From positions 62,001 to 126,000 of the forward strand of contig JADJKO010000006.1 in NCBI GenBank assembly GCA_016705955.1: a stretch of DNA of 64,000 nt, read 5' to 3'. A program made the translations under genes and the position numbers. Below the pieces are notes generated by a model. The model saw nothing but the letters and a program-made list of their open reading frames with translations, had not been told where the DNA came from and did no database searches. Positions 8,051-17,257 of the stretch are shown piece by piece (position 1 is the stretch's first letter; each line of letters opens with the position of its first letter). Source of the stretch: Flavobacteriales bacterium. Lineage in GTDB: Bacteria > Bacteroidota > Bacteroidia > Flavobacteriales_F > PHOS-HE28.

Positions 8051-8980
8051 ATGCAACTCATTACCGTCGGTACCGTCGCATTCGATCGCATTGAAACCCC
8101 GTTCGGCGTGGCCGAGAAGACCGTGGGTGGAGCTGCGACCTACATCTCCCTAGCCGCTTCCGTGTTCCTCGAGAAGATGGGTTTGATCAGCGTCGTGGGT
8201 GATGACTTCCCGGAACCGGTGATGCAGCAACTGCGCGATCGCGGAGTGGATCTGAGCGGCTTGGAGATCCTCAAGGGCAAGGAGAGTTTCTTCTGGGCCG
8301 GGCGTTACCACTACGACATGAATACCCGGGACACCCTGGAGACGCGGCTGAACGTGCTGCTCGACCTGGACCCGGAACTGCCCGAGGCCTACCGCAAGGC
8401 GCCCTATGTGATGCTTGGCAACCTGGATCCCGGCGTTCAAGCCAAGGTGCTGGACCAAATGGAGGAAGCGCCTGCGCTCGTGGTCATGGATACCATGAAC
8501 TTCTGGATGGACAGCGCGATGCCGAAGCTGAAAGAGGTGATCGCCCGAGTGGATATCCTCACGATCAACGATGCGGAGGCGCGCCAGCTCAGCGGTGAAC
8601 ACAGCTTGGTGAAGGCGGCCGCGAAGATCCTGGCCATGGGTCCGAAGTACCTCGTGGTGAAAAAGGGTGAGCACGGTGCGCTGCTCTTCGGAGCGGGTCG
8701 GGTGTTCTTCGCACCGGCGTTGCCGCTGGAGGATGTGATCGACCCGACCGGCGCGGGGGACACCTTCGCTGGCGGCTTCATCGGCTTCCTGGCCCGGACG
8801 CAGGATCACAGCTTCGAGAACTTGAAGCGCGCGATCATTGTGGGCAGCGCGATGGCCAGCTTCACATGCGAGAAGTTCGGGATCGAACGCTTGCTGGAGG
8901 TTTCCCGAGAGGACATCGATGAGCGGATCCAGCAATTCGTGGATCTCGTGGACTTCGATATCGAGCTCGTCGAGGGCTGA
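8051..8980 (+). CDS. PfkB-family carbohydrate kinase
   Basis: 309 residues, the usual size for ribokinase/PfkB sugar kinases. The C-terminal signature DPTGAGDTFAGGF is present (residues 231-243), with the catalytic Asp at 237; the N-terminal GG segment (TVGGAATYISLAASVF) fits the substrate pocket. It phosphorylates a sugar or nucleoside with ATP; the substrate cannot be read from sequence. The start was set at MQLITVG, which begins the first strand; an upstream in-frame ATG would overlap the tRNA terminator. The stop directly abuts the stop of the convergent superoxide dismutase gene, with no room for a terminator. Confidence 0.9.
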   Translation: MQLITVGTVAFDRIETPFGVAEKTVGGAATYISLAASVFLEKMGLISVVGDDFPEPVMQQLRDRGVDLSGLEILKGKESFFWAGRYHYDMNTRDTLETRLNVLLDLDPELPEAYRKAPYVMLGNLDPGVQAKVLDQMEEAPALVVMDTMNFWMDSAMPKLKEVIARVDILTINDAEARQLSGEHSLVKAAAKILAMGPKYLVVKKGEHGALLFGAGRVFFAPALPLEDVIDPTGAGDTFAGGFIGFLARTQDHSFENLKRAIIVGSAMASFTCEKFGIERLLEVSREDIDERIQQFVDLVDFDIELVEG

Positions 8981-9733
<753 letters not shown>

Positions 9734-9738
9734 GACGG

Positions 9739-9746
9739 TGAAGGTA
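9739..9746 (-). promoter_or_regulatory. -7-like box of the superoxide dismutase gene
   Basis: TACCTTCA on the minus strand, five bases before the start codon. It agrees with TAnnTTYG except for the last base and belongs to the near-leaderless set seen across this window. Confidence 0.45.
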
Positions 9747-9783
9747 GGACGCGACCCACCCCACCCCGACTGATCGGCGGCAG

Positions 9784-10296
9784 CTACGCGAAGGACACTA
9801 GGAGCTGACCCTTCTCGACCGGCTTGCCCTTAACGGCCGGGATCGCTTTCACCACGGCATCGCCGGTGGCTTTGATCACATTCTCCATCTTCATCGCTTC
9901 GAGGATGAGGAGCGGATCATTCTTCTTCACCGCATCGCCGGGCTTCACCAGAATGTTCAGGACAAGGCCGGGCATCGGGGCTTTCAGGTCGCTCACGGCG
10001 CGGCCGACCTTGTCCATGCCCAATGTTCGCATCAGCCGACCGCGTTCATCCTGTAGCTGCACAGTGAAGGTGTGTGCGCCGATCCGCAAACGCGCCGTGT
10101 TGTTCTCGCGATCCTCCTTCAGCACCACCACGTGAAAACTGCGGCTGCCGATGACCACACTGTACTGTGCTGGGCTGATGCGCACCAGGTCCGCAGCTGG
10201 TTTGCCTTGAACGGTCCACGGCGCTGACGGCGTCACGCGCTCCAGCACGATCTCTCCGTCGGCATTGGGAATGGTGGCGAATAATTTGGCGGGCAT
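9784..10296 (-). CDS. Biotin/lipoyl-domain carrier protein (biotin carboxyl carrier type)
   Basis: 170 residues. The last 75 form a biotinyl domain with EAMKMEN around Lys136, the residue that receives biotin; KAPMPGLV and the closing GQLLVSF strand are also present. The N-terminal 100 residues resemble the beta-rich part found before the biotinyl domain in acyl-CoA carboxylase carrier subunits. It probably carries carboxybiotin for acetyl- or propionyl-CoA carboxylase, or for a sodium-pumping decarboxylase. No carboxylase subunit lies next to it here, so the partner is unknown. A TATATTCG box lies 12 bases upstream of the ATG. Confidence 0.85.
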   Translation of the reverse strand: MPAKLFATIPNADGEIVLERVTPSAPWTVQGKPAADLVRISPAQYSVVIGSRSFHVVVLKEDRENNTARLRIGAHTFTVQLQDERGRLMRTLGMDKVGRAVSDLKAPMPGLVLNILVKPGDAVKKNDPLLILEAMKMENVIKATGDAVVKAIPAVKGKPVEKGQLLVSFA

Positions 10297-10332
10297 GGCA
10301 GGGGCGGACGAATATAGACGGGAAGGTCGAGG

Positions 10333-10803
10333 TCAATCGCCAAAGAGCCCCGGCTCACCGCGCTCATAGGCTTCATCCACGGCAAGTTCCTTTTGTTGCG
10401 ATGCCGCGACCGCGAGCCGATCGCACAACTCATTCTGCGGATGACCATTGTGGCCACGCACCCATTGGAACCGGACGCGGTGCTTGCGGTACGCGACCAG
10501 GAACCGCTTCCACAGATCGGGGTTCTTCTTCTTCGCGAAGCCCTTCTTCTCCCAATCGAAGACCCAGCCCTTGTCCACGGAGTCCACCACGTACTTGCTG
10601 TCGCTCACCACGGTGACCTCCGTGCCGGGGCGTTTGAGTGACTCAAGCCCGGCGATCACCGCGAGCAGTTCCATGCGGTTGTTGGTGGTGAGCCGGTAGC
10701 CTCCCCATAATTCCTTCCGGTGCTTGCCGCTCTCCAACACGGCACCATATCCGCCGGGTCCGGGATTGCCGCTTGCGGCGCCGTCGGTGTAAACGGTGAC
10801 CAT
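10333..10803 (-). CDS. rnhA: Ribonuclease HI
   Basis: 156 residues, the normal length for RNase HI, which cuts the RNA strand of RNA-DNA hybrids (Okazaki primers, R-loops). All catalytic residues are in place: D7 (YTDGAA), E45 (NNRMEL), D68 (VVSDSKY), H118 and D128 (WVRGHNGHPQNELCD). The start codon overlaps the last base of the MarC gene stop (TAATG pattern read on the minus strand), so the two are translated from one message. Confidence 0.97.
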   Translation of the reverse strand: MVTVYTDGAASGNPGPGGYGAVLESGKHRKELWGGYRLTTNNRMELLAVIAGLESLKRPGTEVTVVSDSKYVVDSVDKGWVFDWEKKGFAKKKNPDLWKRFLVAYRKHRVRFQWVRGHNGHPQNELCDRLAVAASQQKELAVDEAYERGEPGLFGD

Positions 10804-11417
10804 TACAGCGAATGAGGGAAAAGTTGGGTGATGTTGTTCGCGAAGAGCTTCACCGCCATGGCCAACAGGATGATGCCGAACGCCTTCTTGATGACGATGA
10901 GCCCCACGCGACCCAAGAGGCGTTCGATGCGCGTGGTGAGCAACAATACGAGCACCACCGGGATCGCGTTCAGCAGGATCGCGATGAAGATGTTCGCCGC
11001 GTGGAATTCCGCGCGCAAGGAAAGGATGGTGGTGATGGTTCCGGCACCCGCGATCACCGGAAAGGCGAGCGGCACGATGCTGTAAACCTTGTGGTCATCC
11101 GCACCCTCCTTCAGCCCCGGTGCGGAAAGGTCCTCGCGAAAGAGGCGGACACCGAGCACCATTTCCAGCGCAACGAAGAAGAGGACGAACGAACCCGCCA
11201 CCGCGAAGGAGCGCACATCAATGCCCAACAGGTTCAGGATGGTCTCGCCAACAAAAAGGAAGACGACCATGATCACCATCGAAACAATGGTGGCGCGGGC
11301 CGGGTAGATCTTGCCTGCCTGCTGACGGACCTGCAGGATCAGCGGGATACCGCCCACGATGTCGATCACCGCGAAGAGGATCAAGAAGGCTTTACCGATC
11401 TCGGCCAGGTCGAACAT
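10803..11417 (-). CDS. MarC-family integral membrane protein
   Basis: 204 residues with about six hydrophobic helices. The opening (AEIGKAFLILFAVIDIVGGIPLIL), GIDVRSFAVAGSFVLFFVALEM and the C-terminal GLIVIKKAFGIILLAMAVKLFANNI are typical of the MarC/UPF0056 family. The molecular function of the family is unsettled; despite the name it is not required for antibiotic resistance in E. coli. It overlaps rnhA by one base. A CACCTTTG box sits exactly four bases before the ATG. Confidence 0.92.
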   Translation of the reverse strand: MFDLAEIGKAFLILFAVIDIVGGIPLILQVRQQAGKIYPARATIVSMVIMVVFLFVGETILNLLGIDVRSFAVAGSFVLFFVALEMVLGVRLFREDLSAPGLKEGADDHKVYSIVPLAFPVIAGAGTITTILSLRAEFHAANIFIAILLNAIPVVLVLLLTTRIERLLGRVGLIVIKKAFGIILLAMAVKLFANNITQLFPHSL

Positions 11418-11421
11418 GCGG

Positions 11422-11429
11422 CAAAGGTG
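11422..11429 (-). promoter_or_regulatory. -7-like box four bases before the MarC start
   Basis: CACCTTTG on the minus strand, one base off TAnnTTTG, with a four-base gap to the ATG. A transcript starting at the usual distance would be leaderless. Confidence 0.5.
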
Positions 11430-11447
11430 GTGAAGGGGAGACCGGAT

Positions 11448-12017
11448 CTATGAATTGCTGCGAACGAGCTTTTCCACCTGCACCGGGTAATGCTCATGCT
11501 CCAACGCATGGATCCGCATGGCCAACACTTCTACGGTATCCGAAGGAAGCACCGGGCATTTCGCCTGGAACAGGACGCGTCCTTCGTCATACCGATCGTT
11601 CACCAGGTGGATCGTGATGCCGCTCTCGGTCTCGCCTGCGGCGATCACCGCCTCGTGAACATGTTGGCCGTACATGCCCTTGCCGCCATACTTCGGTAAC
11701 AAGGCAGGATGGATGTTCACGATGCGGTCCGGGAAAGCGCGCACCATTTCCATGGGGATCAATCGCATGAACCCGGCTAGCACGACAAGATCGATCCGTT
11801 GTCCCTGGAGTTCGCGCAGCAGGGTACCATCCTTCAATTGCGCGCCAGTGAACAGGTAGCACGGAACATGGTGATCCCATGCGCGCTGGATCACGCCCGC
11901 CTCGGGTTGATCACAGCCGACCAGCACCACCTTCGCCAACGCATTCCCGGCGAAGTGCTCGATCAACCGTTGGGCATTGGTGCCCGAGCCGGAAGCCAGA
12001 ATGGCGATGCGGACCAT
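11448..12017 (-). CDS. purN: Phosphoribosylglycinamide formyltransferase
   Basis: 189 residues. It transfers a formyl group from 10-formyl-tetrahydrofolate to GAR, the third step of purine synthesis, in the cytoplasm. The substrate loop ILASGSGTNAQ opens the protein. The catalytic set N101, H103 (IVNIHPALLPKYGGKGMYG) and D144 (DRYDEG) is complete, and length matches the family. No other purine genes are adjacent. A CACCTTCG box lies four bases before the ATG, on the far side of the divergent glycosyltransferase. Confidence 0.96.
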   Translation of the reverse strand: MVRIAILASGSGTNAQRLIEHFAGNALAKVVLVGCDQPEAGVIQRAWDHHVPCYLFTGAQLKDGTLLRELQGQRIDLVVLAGFMRLIPMEMVRAFPDRIVNIHPALLPKYGGKGMYGQHVHEAVIAAGETESGITIHLVNDRYDEGRVLFQAKCPVLPSDTVEVLAMRIHALEHEHYPVQVEKLVRSNS

Positions 12018-12021
12018 GGCG

Positions 12022-12029
12022 CGAAGGTG
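12022..12029 (-). promoter_or_regulatory. -7-like box four bases before purN
   Basis: CACCTTCG on the minus strand with exactly four bases to the purN ATG; same geometry as MarC, holB and ricT. Confidence 0.45.
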
Positions 12030-12111
12030 CGAAGCCCCGCACCATGATCAGCCAAGTGTTTTCTTCGTCGCGCGGAACTACGAGCGTTGCTCGCCGTATG
12101 ACCTGCCGCTC

Positions 12112-12978
12112 ATGGAGATCTCCGTCGTCACGCCTTCCTTCAACATGTTGCCTTACCTGCGTCGTTGTCACGCATCCGTGGCCGATCAGCAAGGCGTTTC
12201 GGTGGAGCATATCATCGCTGACGGCGGAAGTACCGACGGAACGGTGGAGCAACTGGCAGCGTGGGCCGCCGCAACAGGCACTTCGTCCGCGACCAATGCG
12301 TTCCGGTATTTCTCCGGGAAGGATGCGGGTATGTATGATGCGTTGAACAAGGGCTTCGCACAAACCACCGGCGATGTGGTCGCGTGGTTGAACTGCGATG
12401 AACAATACCTGGAAGGAACCCTCGCCTACGTGTGTGATCTATTCCGCGCGGACCCCGCCCTCGACATTCTGTTCGGCAGCGCATTGCTGGTGAAGCCGGA
12501 TGGAAGCCTGCTCGCAGGGCGCAAAGCCTACCCAGCGCGTTACGCGTACATCGCCACCATGAACCTCTACAACCTTTCGTGCGGGATGTTCTTCCGCAGA
12601 AAGTTGTGGGATGAAGGATTGAAATTCGACATGAGCTATCGCCAACTCGGCGACCAGGACCTGATCCTGCGGGCGCTTCGCTCCGGCGCTCGGACCAAGC
12701 ATACGACCCGCCCGCTCTCGGTCTTCTCTTTCACCGGAAAGAACCTGAGTTGGTCCGACGCGGCGATGCGCGAAGTGGATCGCATCCGCAGCGAACAACC
12801 GACATACATGCGTGTATTGCGCCGCCCCATCAACCTCTTGCGCATGGCAAGCAAAGCCTGGCATGGTGCGTACGGGCACGGTCCGGTGGACTATGCCGTG
12901 TATCCGGAGGATGATCTGTCAGTACGCCGTCGATTCAAAGTGGACAACGTATCGGCTAGCTGGCCGGATGAACGATGA
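12112..12978 (+). CDS. Glycosyltransferase family 2 (GT-A)
   Basis: 288 residues. The start MEISVVTPSFNMLPYLRRC opens a GT-A fold. The nucleotide-sugar motifs follow: IIADGGSTDGT, then KDAGMYDALNKGF and the acidic VAWLNCDEQ. There is no membrane helix, so it acts in the cytoplasm on a lipid-linked or nucleotide-activated sugar. This pattern is common in wcaA/wbb-like transferases that build surface polysaccharide. Its stop overlaps the next glycosyltransferase start by four bases (ATGA), so the two probably add successive sugars. Donor and acceptor are unknown. Confidence 0.9.
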   Translation: MEISVVTPSFNMLPYLRRCHASVADQQGVSVEHIIADGGSTDGTVEQLAAWAAATGTSSATNAFRYFSGKDAGMYDALNKGFAQTTGDVVAWLNCDEQYLEGTLAYVCDLFRADPALDILFGSALLVKPDGSLLAGRKAYPARYAYIATMNLYNLSCGMFFRRKLWDEGLKFDMSYRQLGDQDLILRALRSGARTKHTTRPLSVFSFTGKNLSWSDAAMREVDRIRSEQPTYMRVLRRPINLLRMASKAWHGAYGHGPVDYAVYPEDDLSVRRRFKVDNVSASWPDER

Positions 12979-14120
12979 GACGACCGCGGGTCCTCATTGA
13001 TCTGGTTCCCATCCGCCCCGGTAAGGGAGGTGCGGGGAGCGGTGTGTGGACGCACGCACTGCGGCTGATCCAGGAGCTCGACCGGAGCGATGCTGCGCGC
13101 GATCTGGACATCCGCGTGCTGATCAATGCTGATCAACGCGTTCATTTCGCATCGTTGAAGCGGGTCCGTGTTCATCGGTTCCCCGGGCTTGGCGGGAACG
13201 CATTGGTCCGGCTTGTATGGATCCACACGTTCCTGCCCTTGGTCTGCTTGCTGCTACGCGCTCGAGTGTTGCACAAGGTGGCCACGGAAGTGCCGCTCTT
13301 CTGCACCACCCGAAGAGTGACCACGGTCCATGATTTCTTCGGTGAGGTGATGTGGGAGCAAGGTGCCATGCAGCGCGGCATCGGAGACCGCTACTTCGCG
13401 TGGATCACCAAGGTGTGCTTCGCGAAGAGCAAGGCGGTGATCACCGTATCGAACGCGATCCGTGAAGAGGCGCGCGAGCGCTTCCCGAACACGCGTGCAG
13501 AGGTGATCGCCATCCACAACGGGGCCGACCTTCCCGAGAAGCTCTCTCCAAAATTGCGAACAGCGGAGCGCGTGATCCTTTGCGTGGCCAAGTTGATGCC
13601 GTACAAGGGACAGATGGAAGCACTGGAAGCGTTCAGCGTATTGTTGAATGAACATCCCGAGTGGAACGGACGCGCGCGATTGGTCCTGCATGGCTTCAAC
13701 AACGACCACGCCTATACGGAAGCATTGAATGCACGCATGGCCCAAGCGCCGCTCACCGGAGCCGTGGAAATGCGCGGCTACGGACACCACAACACGCTTT
13801 CAGAGATCTATGCAGGCGCCGATGTCTTCCTTTTCCTCACACAGTATGAGGGCTTCGGATTGCCGGTGGTGGAATCGCAAGCGCTCGGGATCCCGGTGCT
13901 GTGCTCGGATCTACCGGTGCTGCGCGAGGTGGGAGGGGATGGCGCGATCTATGTGGATCGAAACGATCCTCGGGCGATCGCCGATCGACTGCACGCGCTG
14001 CTTACCGACGATGACCTGCGCGAGCGAATGATCGCAGCTGGCTCATCCAACGCCAAGCGCTTCAGTTGGCGGAAGATGGCTGAAGAGACCGCTACGGTAT
14101 ATCGCGCTGCTTGTGTTTGA
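12975..14120 (+). CDS. Glycosyltransferase family 4-like (GT-B)
   Basis: 381 residues with the two-lobed GT-B plan. The N-terminal half includes KGGAGSGVWTHALRLIQEL and HKVATEVPLF; a DxF region (TVHDFFGEVMWE) resembles that of family 4 enzymes. The C-terminal donor-binding lobe has HGFNND, YAGADVFLFLTQYEGFGLPVVESQALGIPVLCSD, carrying the E-x7-E motif. It is translationally coupled to the GT2 gene before it. Likely role: adding a sugar to a cell-surface glycan on the cytoplasmic face. Confidence 0.9.
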   Translation: MRRPRVLIDLVPIRPGKGGAGSGVWTHALRLIQELDRSDAARDLDIRVLINADQRVHFASLKRVRVHRFPGLGGNALVRLVWIHTFLPLVCLLLRARVLHKVATEVPLFCTTRRVTTVHDFFGEVMWEQGAMQRGIGDRYFAWITKVCFAKSKAVITVSNAIREEARERFPNTRAEVIAIHNGADLPEKLSPKLRTAERVILCVAKLMPYKGQMEALEAFSVLLNEHPEWNGRARLVLHGFNNDHAYTEALNARMAQAPLTGAVEMRGYGHHNTLSEIYAGADVFLFLTQYEGFGLPVVESQALGIPVLCSDLPVLREVGGDGAIYVDRNDPRAIADRLHALLTDDDLRERMIAAGSSNAKRFSWRKMAEETATVYRAACV

Positions 14121-14138
14121 TGATCCTGCATCGTGCGC

Positions 14139-14146
14139 GATCTTCG
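14139..14146 (+). promoter_or_regulatory. -7-like box four bases before the nitroreductase-family gene
   Basis: GATCTTCG followed by four bases and the ATG at 14151. The geometry supports that ATG over the upstream GTG at 14133, which would start inside the promoter. Confidence 0.4.
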
Positions 14147-14150
14147 GCGC

Positions 14151-14822
14151 ATGGTCAGTACTACCCAATCCATTCCACTTGTATTCCAGCGCCTCACACC
14201 GGAGGAAATGCTGGCACGCGCCAAGGCATTCCATGCCCTGCTTGATCGTCGGCGCACGATCCGCCACTTCAGCGATGAGGCTGTGCCATTGGCCGTGATC
14301 GAAGAAGTGGTGCGCGCTGCCAGTACCGCACCGAGCGGCGCACACAAACAGCCGTGGACCTTCTGTGTGGTCGGCGATCCGGAGTTGAAAAGGAAGATCC
14401 GCGAGGCGGCGGAAGAGGAGGAGCGTGTGAACTACGATGGCCGCATGAGTGAAGAGTGGCTGCAGGACCTGAAACCCTTCGGTACTGACGCGAACAAGCC
14501 GTTCCTGGAGACCGCGCCATGGTTGGTGATCGTGTTCAAGCGCGCGTACGAAGTGGATCCGGACGGGCACAAGCACCAGAACTACTACGTGACCGAGAGT
14601 GCGGGTATCGCCACCGGAATGCTGCTAGCGGCTGCGCACAACGCAGGCTTGGCCACACTGACCCACACACCAAGCCCGATGAATTTCCTGGCCAAGGTGC
14701 TGCAACGTCCGGCCAACGAAAGGCCCTTCCTCCTCATTCCCATGGGTTACCCCGCACGCGATTGTACCGTGCCGGATCTGGTGCGAAAGCCGCTGGATGA
14801 GGTACTTATCACCCACCTCTAG
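14151..14822 (+). CDS. Nitroreductase-superfamily flavoprotein, iodotyrosine-deiodinase-like
   Basis: 223 residues of the FMN-dependent nitroreductase fold. It is much closer in pattern to vertebrate iodotyrosine deiodinase than to ordinary nitroreductases: the FMN loop RRRTIRHFS, TAPSGAHKQPWTF, and the lid EEEERVNYDGRM ... DLKPF. The Glu-Tyr-Lys triad that grips the amino-acid part of halotyrosine in characterised deiodinases is present (E91, Y95, K108). The end DCTVPDLVRKPLDEVL also matches. It should act as a cytoplasmic dimer that reductively removes halogen from aromatic amino acids, or on a related phenol. The true substrate is unproven. No pathway partner is adjacent. Confidence 0.85.
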   Translation: MVSTTQSIPLVFQRLTPEEMLARAKAFHALLDRRRTIRHFSDEAVPLAVIEEVVRAASTAPSGAHKQPWTFCVVGDPELKRKIREAAEEEERVNYDGRMSEEWLQDLKPFGTDANKPFLETAPWLVIVFKRAYEVDPDGHKHQNYYVTESAGIATGMLLAAAHNAGLATLTHTPSPMNFLAKVLQRPANERPFLLIPMGYPARDCTVPDLVRKPLDEVLITHL

Positions 14823-14884
14823 GCCCCGGTTCGCGCAAGGGGAAAATGTCTTTCCTTTGCCCCCACATCACAAAAACGAACGAC

Positions 14885-15121
14885 ATGTCGGATATCAAAT
14901 CCAGGGTCATCGCGATCATCGTGGATAAGCTTGGCGTAGACCAGGGCGAGGTCACGTTGGAAGCGAGTTTCACCAACGACCTTGGCGCTGACAGCCTGGA
15001 TACCGTCGAACTCATCATGGAGTTCGAGAAGGAATTCAACATCGCCATCCCGGACGACCAAGCGGAGAAGATCCAGACCGTGGGTCAGGCCGTTGAGTAC
15101 GTAGAGAAGAACGCGAAGTAA
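14885..15121 (+). CDS. acpP: Acyl carrier protein
   Basis: 78 residues, very acidic. The phosphopantetheine attachment motif is GADSLDTVEL with Ser37; helix 2 and the closing IQTVGQAVEYVEKN are normal. It carries growing acyl chains in type II fatty acid synthesis. The start was set at MSDIKSRV. The next gene, fabF, begins 10 bases after the stop, the common acpP-fabF pair. A TTCCTTTG box at 14852 may be its promoter -7 element. Confidence 0.97.
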   Translation: MSDIKSRVIAIIVDKLGVDQGEVTLEASFTNDLGADSLDTVELIMEFEKEFNIAIPDDQAEKIQTVGQAVEYVEKNAK

Positions 15122-15131
15122 CCCGCACCGC

Positions 15132-16382
15132 ATGCAGCTCAGGCGTGTGGTCGTCACCGGACTGGGCGCGCTCACACCCCTAGGGAACACCCTTCCGGAA
15201 TACTGGGAGGGCCTGGTGAGCGGCCGGAGCGGTGCTGCGCCCATTACGCGCTTCGACGCCAGCAAGTTCAAGACCCGTTTCGCCTGCGAGGTGAAGGGTT
15301 TTGTGCCGGAGGATTTTCTGGATCGGAAGGAGGCCCGCAAGATGGACCCCTTCGCCCAGTTCGCCTTGGTGTGCAGCGACGAGGCGTTGAAGGATAGCGG
15401 CCTGCTCGAAAGCGGCGTGGACCGCGACGAGGTTGGTGTGATCTGGGGTAGCGGGATCGGTGGACTGAAGACCTTCCAGGACGAGTGCATCGGATTCGGA
15501 AAAGGCGATGGCACACCGCGCTTCAATCCCTTCTTCATCCCGAAGATGATCGCCGACAGCGCGGCGGGCCTCATCAGCATGCGGCATACACTGCGCGGAC
15601 CGAGCTACGTCACGGTGAGTGCATGCGCGTCGAGCAACAACTCGATGATCGACGCTTTCAACTACATCCGTCTCGGAACCTGTGTGGCCATGGTCACCGG
15701 CGGAAGTGAAGCCGCGATCTATGAGGCAGGTGTGGGTGGATTCAATGCGTTGCATGCCATGAGCACGCGCAATGATGATCCCGCGACCGCTTCGCGTCCC
15801 TATGACAAGGACCGCGATGGCTTCGTGCTCGGCGAAGGCGGAGCGGCGATCGTTCTGGAGGATCTGGAGCACGCTTTGGCGCGCGGTGCCAAGATCTATT
15901 GCGAGGTGATCGGTGGTGGAATGAGCAGCGACGCTTATCACATTACAGCTCCGCACCCGGAAGGTCTTGGTGCCGAACTGTGCATGAAACACGCGTTGCG
16001 TGACGCCGGTATCGCCGTCACGGAGATCGACTACGTGAACACGCACGGCACCAGTACGCCGATCGGTGATCCGCAGGAAGTGAAGGCGATCCAGCGGCTC
16101 TTCGGTGAGCATGCCTATGCCATCAACATTAGTGCGACCAAGAGCATGACCGGTCACTTGCTCGGTGGTGCCGGTGCGGTGGAAGGTGTGGCGGCGATCA
16201 TGGCCGTCAAGAATGATATCGTGCCACCCACGATCAATCACTTCACGGATGATCCCGAGATCGATCCGAAGTTGAACTTCACGTTCAACACCACCCAGAA
16301 GCGGACCGTGAATGTCGCGTTGAGCAACACCTTCGGCTTCGGTGGGCACAACACATCAGTGATCTTCCGCAAGTACAGCTAG
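15132..16382 (+). CDS. fabF: Beta-ketoacyl-ACP synthase II
   Basis: 416 residues, full length for KAS II, the condensing enzyme of fatty acid elongation, which joins malonyl-ACP to acyl-ACP. The catalytic triad is C165 (TVSACASSNN), H305 (VNTHGTSTPIGD) and H342 (KSMTGHLLGGAG). It sits between acpP and rnc, with gaps of 10 and 6 bases, so the three are one transcription unit. Confidence 0.97.
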   Translation: MQLRRVVVTGLGALTPLGNTLPEYWEGLVSGRSGAAPITRFDASKFKTRFACEVKGFVPEDFLDRKEARKMDPFAQFALVCSDEALKDSGLLESGVDRDEVGVIWGSGIGGLKTFQDECIGFGKGDGTPRFNPFFIPKMIADSAAGLISMRHTLRGPSYVTVSACASSNNSMIDAFNYIRLGTCVAMVTGGSEAAIYEAGVGGFNALHAMSTRNDDPATASRPYDKDRDGFVLGEGGAAIVLEDLEHALARGAKIYCEVIGGGMSSDAYHITAPHPEGLGAELCMKHALRDAGIAVTEIDYVNTHGTSTPIGDPQEVKAIQRLFGEHAYAINISATKSMTGHLLGGAGAVEGVAAIMAVKNDIVPPTINHFTDDPEIDPKLNFTFNTTQKRTVNVALSNTFGFGGHNTSVIFRKYS

Positions 16383-16388
16383 GCCACT

Positions 16389-17207
16389 TTGTTCAGCAAC
16401 CTCTTCAACCGCGCACGCGATCCCGAGGAAAGACGGGTGCGGGCATGGTGTCGGAGCCAATTGGGGACCACCCCCGGCGACCTGCCGTTGTACCGCCAAG
16501 CTCTGCGGCATGTGAGCGCGGTAACCGAGGACCGCCCGGACCTTCCGGATAACGAACGCTTGGAATTCCTAGGTGATGCCGTGCTCGATGCCATCATCGG
16601 CGACCTATTGTTCGGCGCCTATCCGGATCGCGGCGAAGGTTTCCTCACGCGCATGCGGAGCAAACTCGTGAGTCGTTCGCAGTTGAACCTGCTGGCGAAG
16701 CGCATCGAGATAGAGAAGGTCATGGAGAGCAACGTGATCCGCGCACACGAATCATCCGTGCCGGGCAATGCCATGGAAGCGGTGATCGGCGCGCTCTTCC
16801 TCGACAAGGGTTTCGAGCGCACGCGGAAAGTAGTGGTGGGCCTGCTTCGCGCACATTTCGATCTGCAGGAGATCGAGAAGGAGGACCGCGATGGCAAGAG
16901 CCGCTTGTTGGAGTGGGGACAGAAGCGGCGGAAGAAAGTGGAGTTCGTGATCACGGAAGAAGGTGGCAACGGCCGCGGCCGATCGTACGTTGCCGAGGTG
17001 CGCATCGATGGCCATGTGCGAGGCACCGGTAAAGGCGCGAGCAAGAAGGTCGCCGAGCAGGATGCCGCGCAAAGTGCGTTCAGGAGCATGCGCTCTCGCA
17101 AGCCCTCCACCACGCGGACGACAGAGGATCGCACCACCACGCAAGAGCAGGGGCGACCCGCAGAACAGCGTACACCCTCATCACGCGGCCGTCGCCGCAA
17201 GCGTTGA
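16389..17207 (+). CDS. rnc: Ribonuclease III
   Basis: 272 residues. It cuts double-stranded RNA, including ribosomal RNA precursors. The signature NERLEFLGDAVLD is at residues 55-67 and the double-stranded RNA-binding domain at about 175-245 (SYVAEVRIDG ... GKGASKKVAEQDAA). The position of E. coli D114 is Asn (GNAMEA), a replacement I believe is common in Bacteroidota. The start is TTG, six bases after fabF; no ATG gives the needed N-terminus. A 30-residue Arg/Thr/Gln tail ends in RGRRRKR and is longer than usual. Confidence 0.95.
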   Translation: MFSNLFNRARDPEERRVRAWCRSQLGTTPGDLPLYRQALRHVSAVTEDRPDLPDNERLEFLGDAVLDAIIGDLLFGAYPDRGEGFLTRMRSKLVSRSQLNLLAKRIEIEKVMESNVIRAHESSVPGNAMEAVIGALFLDKGFERTRKVVVGLLRAHFDLQEIEKEDRDGKSRLLEWGQKRRKKVEFVITEEGGNGRGRSYVAEVRIDGHVRGTGKGASKKVAEQDAAQSAFRSMRSRKPSTTRTTEDRTTTQEQGRPAEQRTPSSRGRRRKR

Positions 17208-17235
17208 ATCTCCGCGAACCCACGGATTACCTTTG
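17204..17235 (+). promoter_or_regulatory. Promoter upstream of the small conserved gene and pyk
   Basis: TTG at 17204-17206 and TACCTTTG at 17228-17235, an exact -7 consensus, with a 21-base spacer. It overlaps the end of rnc and lies 22 bases before the ATG. Confidence 0.55.
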
Positions 17236-17257
17236 ATCGTGTAGCACGCTACGCGCC

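Noticed and set aside
10803..11417. Annotating the MarC protein as a multidrug resistance transporter
   Set aside because: The family name is historical; no resistance role is supported by sequence.
15180..16349. Long open frame on the minus strand opposite fabF
   Set aside because: fabF has a full catalytic triad on the plus strand; the opposite frame is His/Arg-rich and typical of high-GC antisense shadows.
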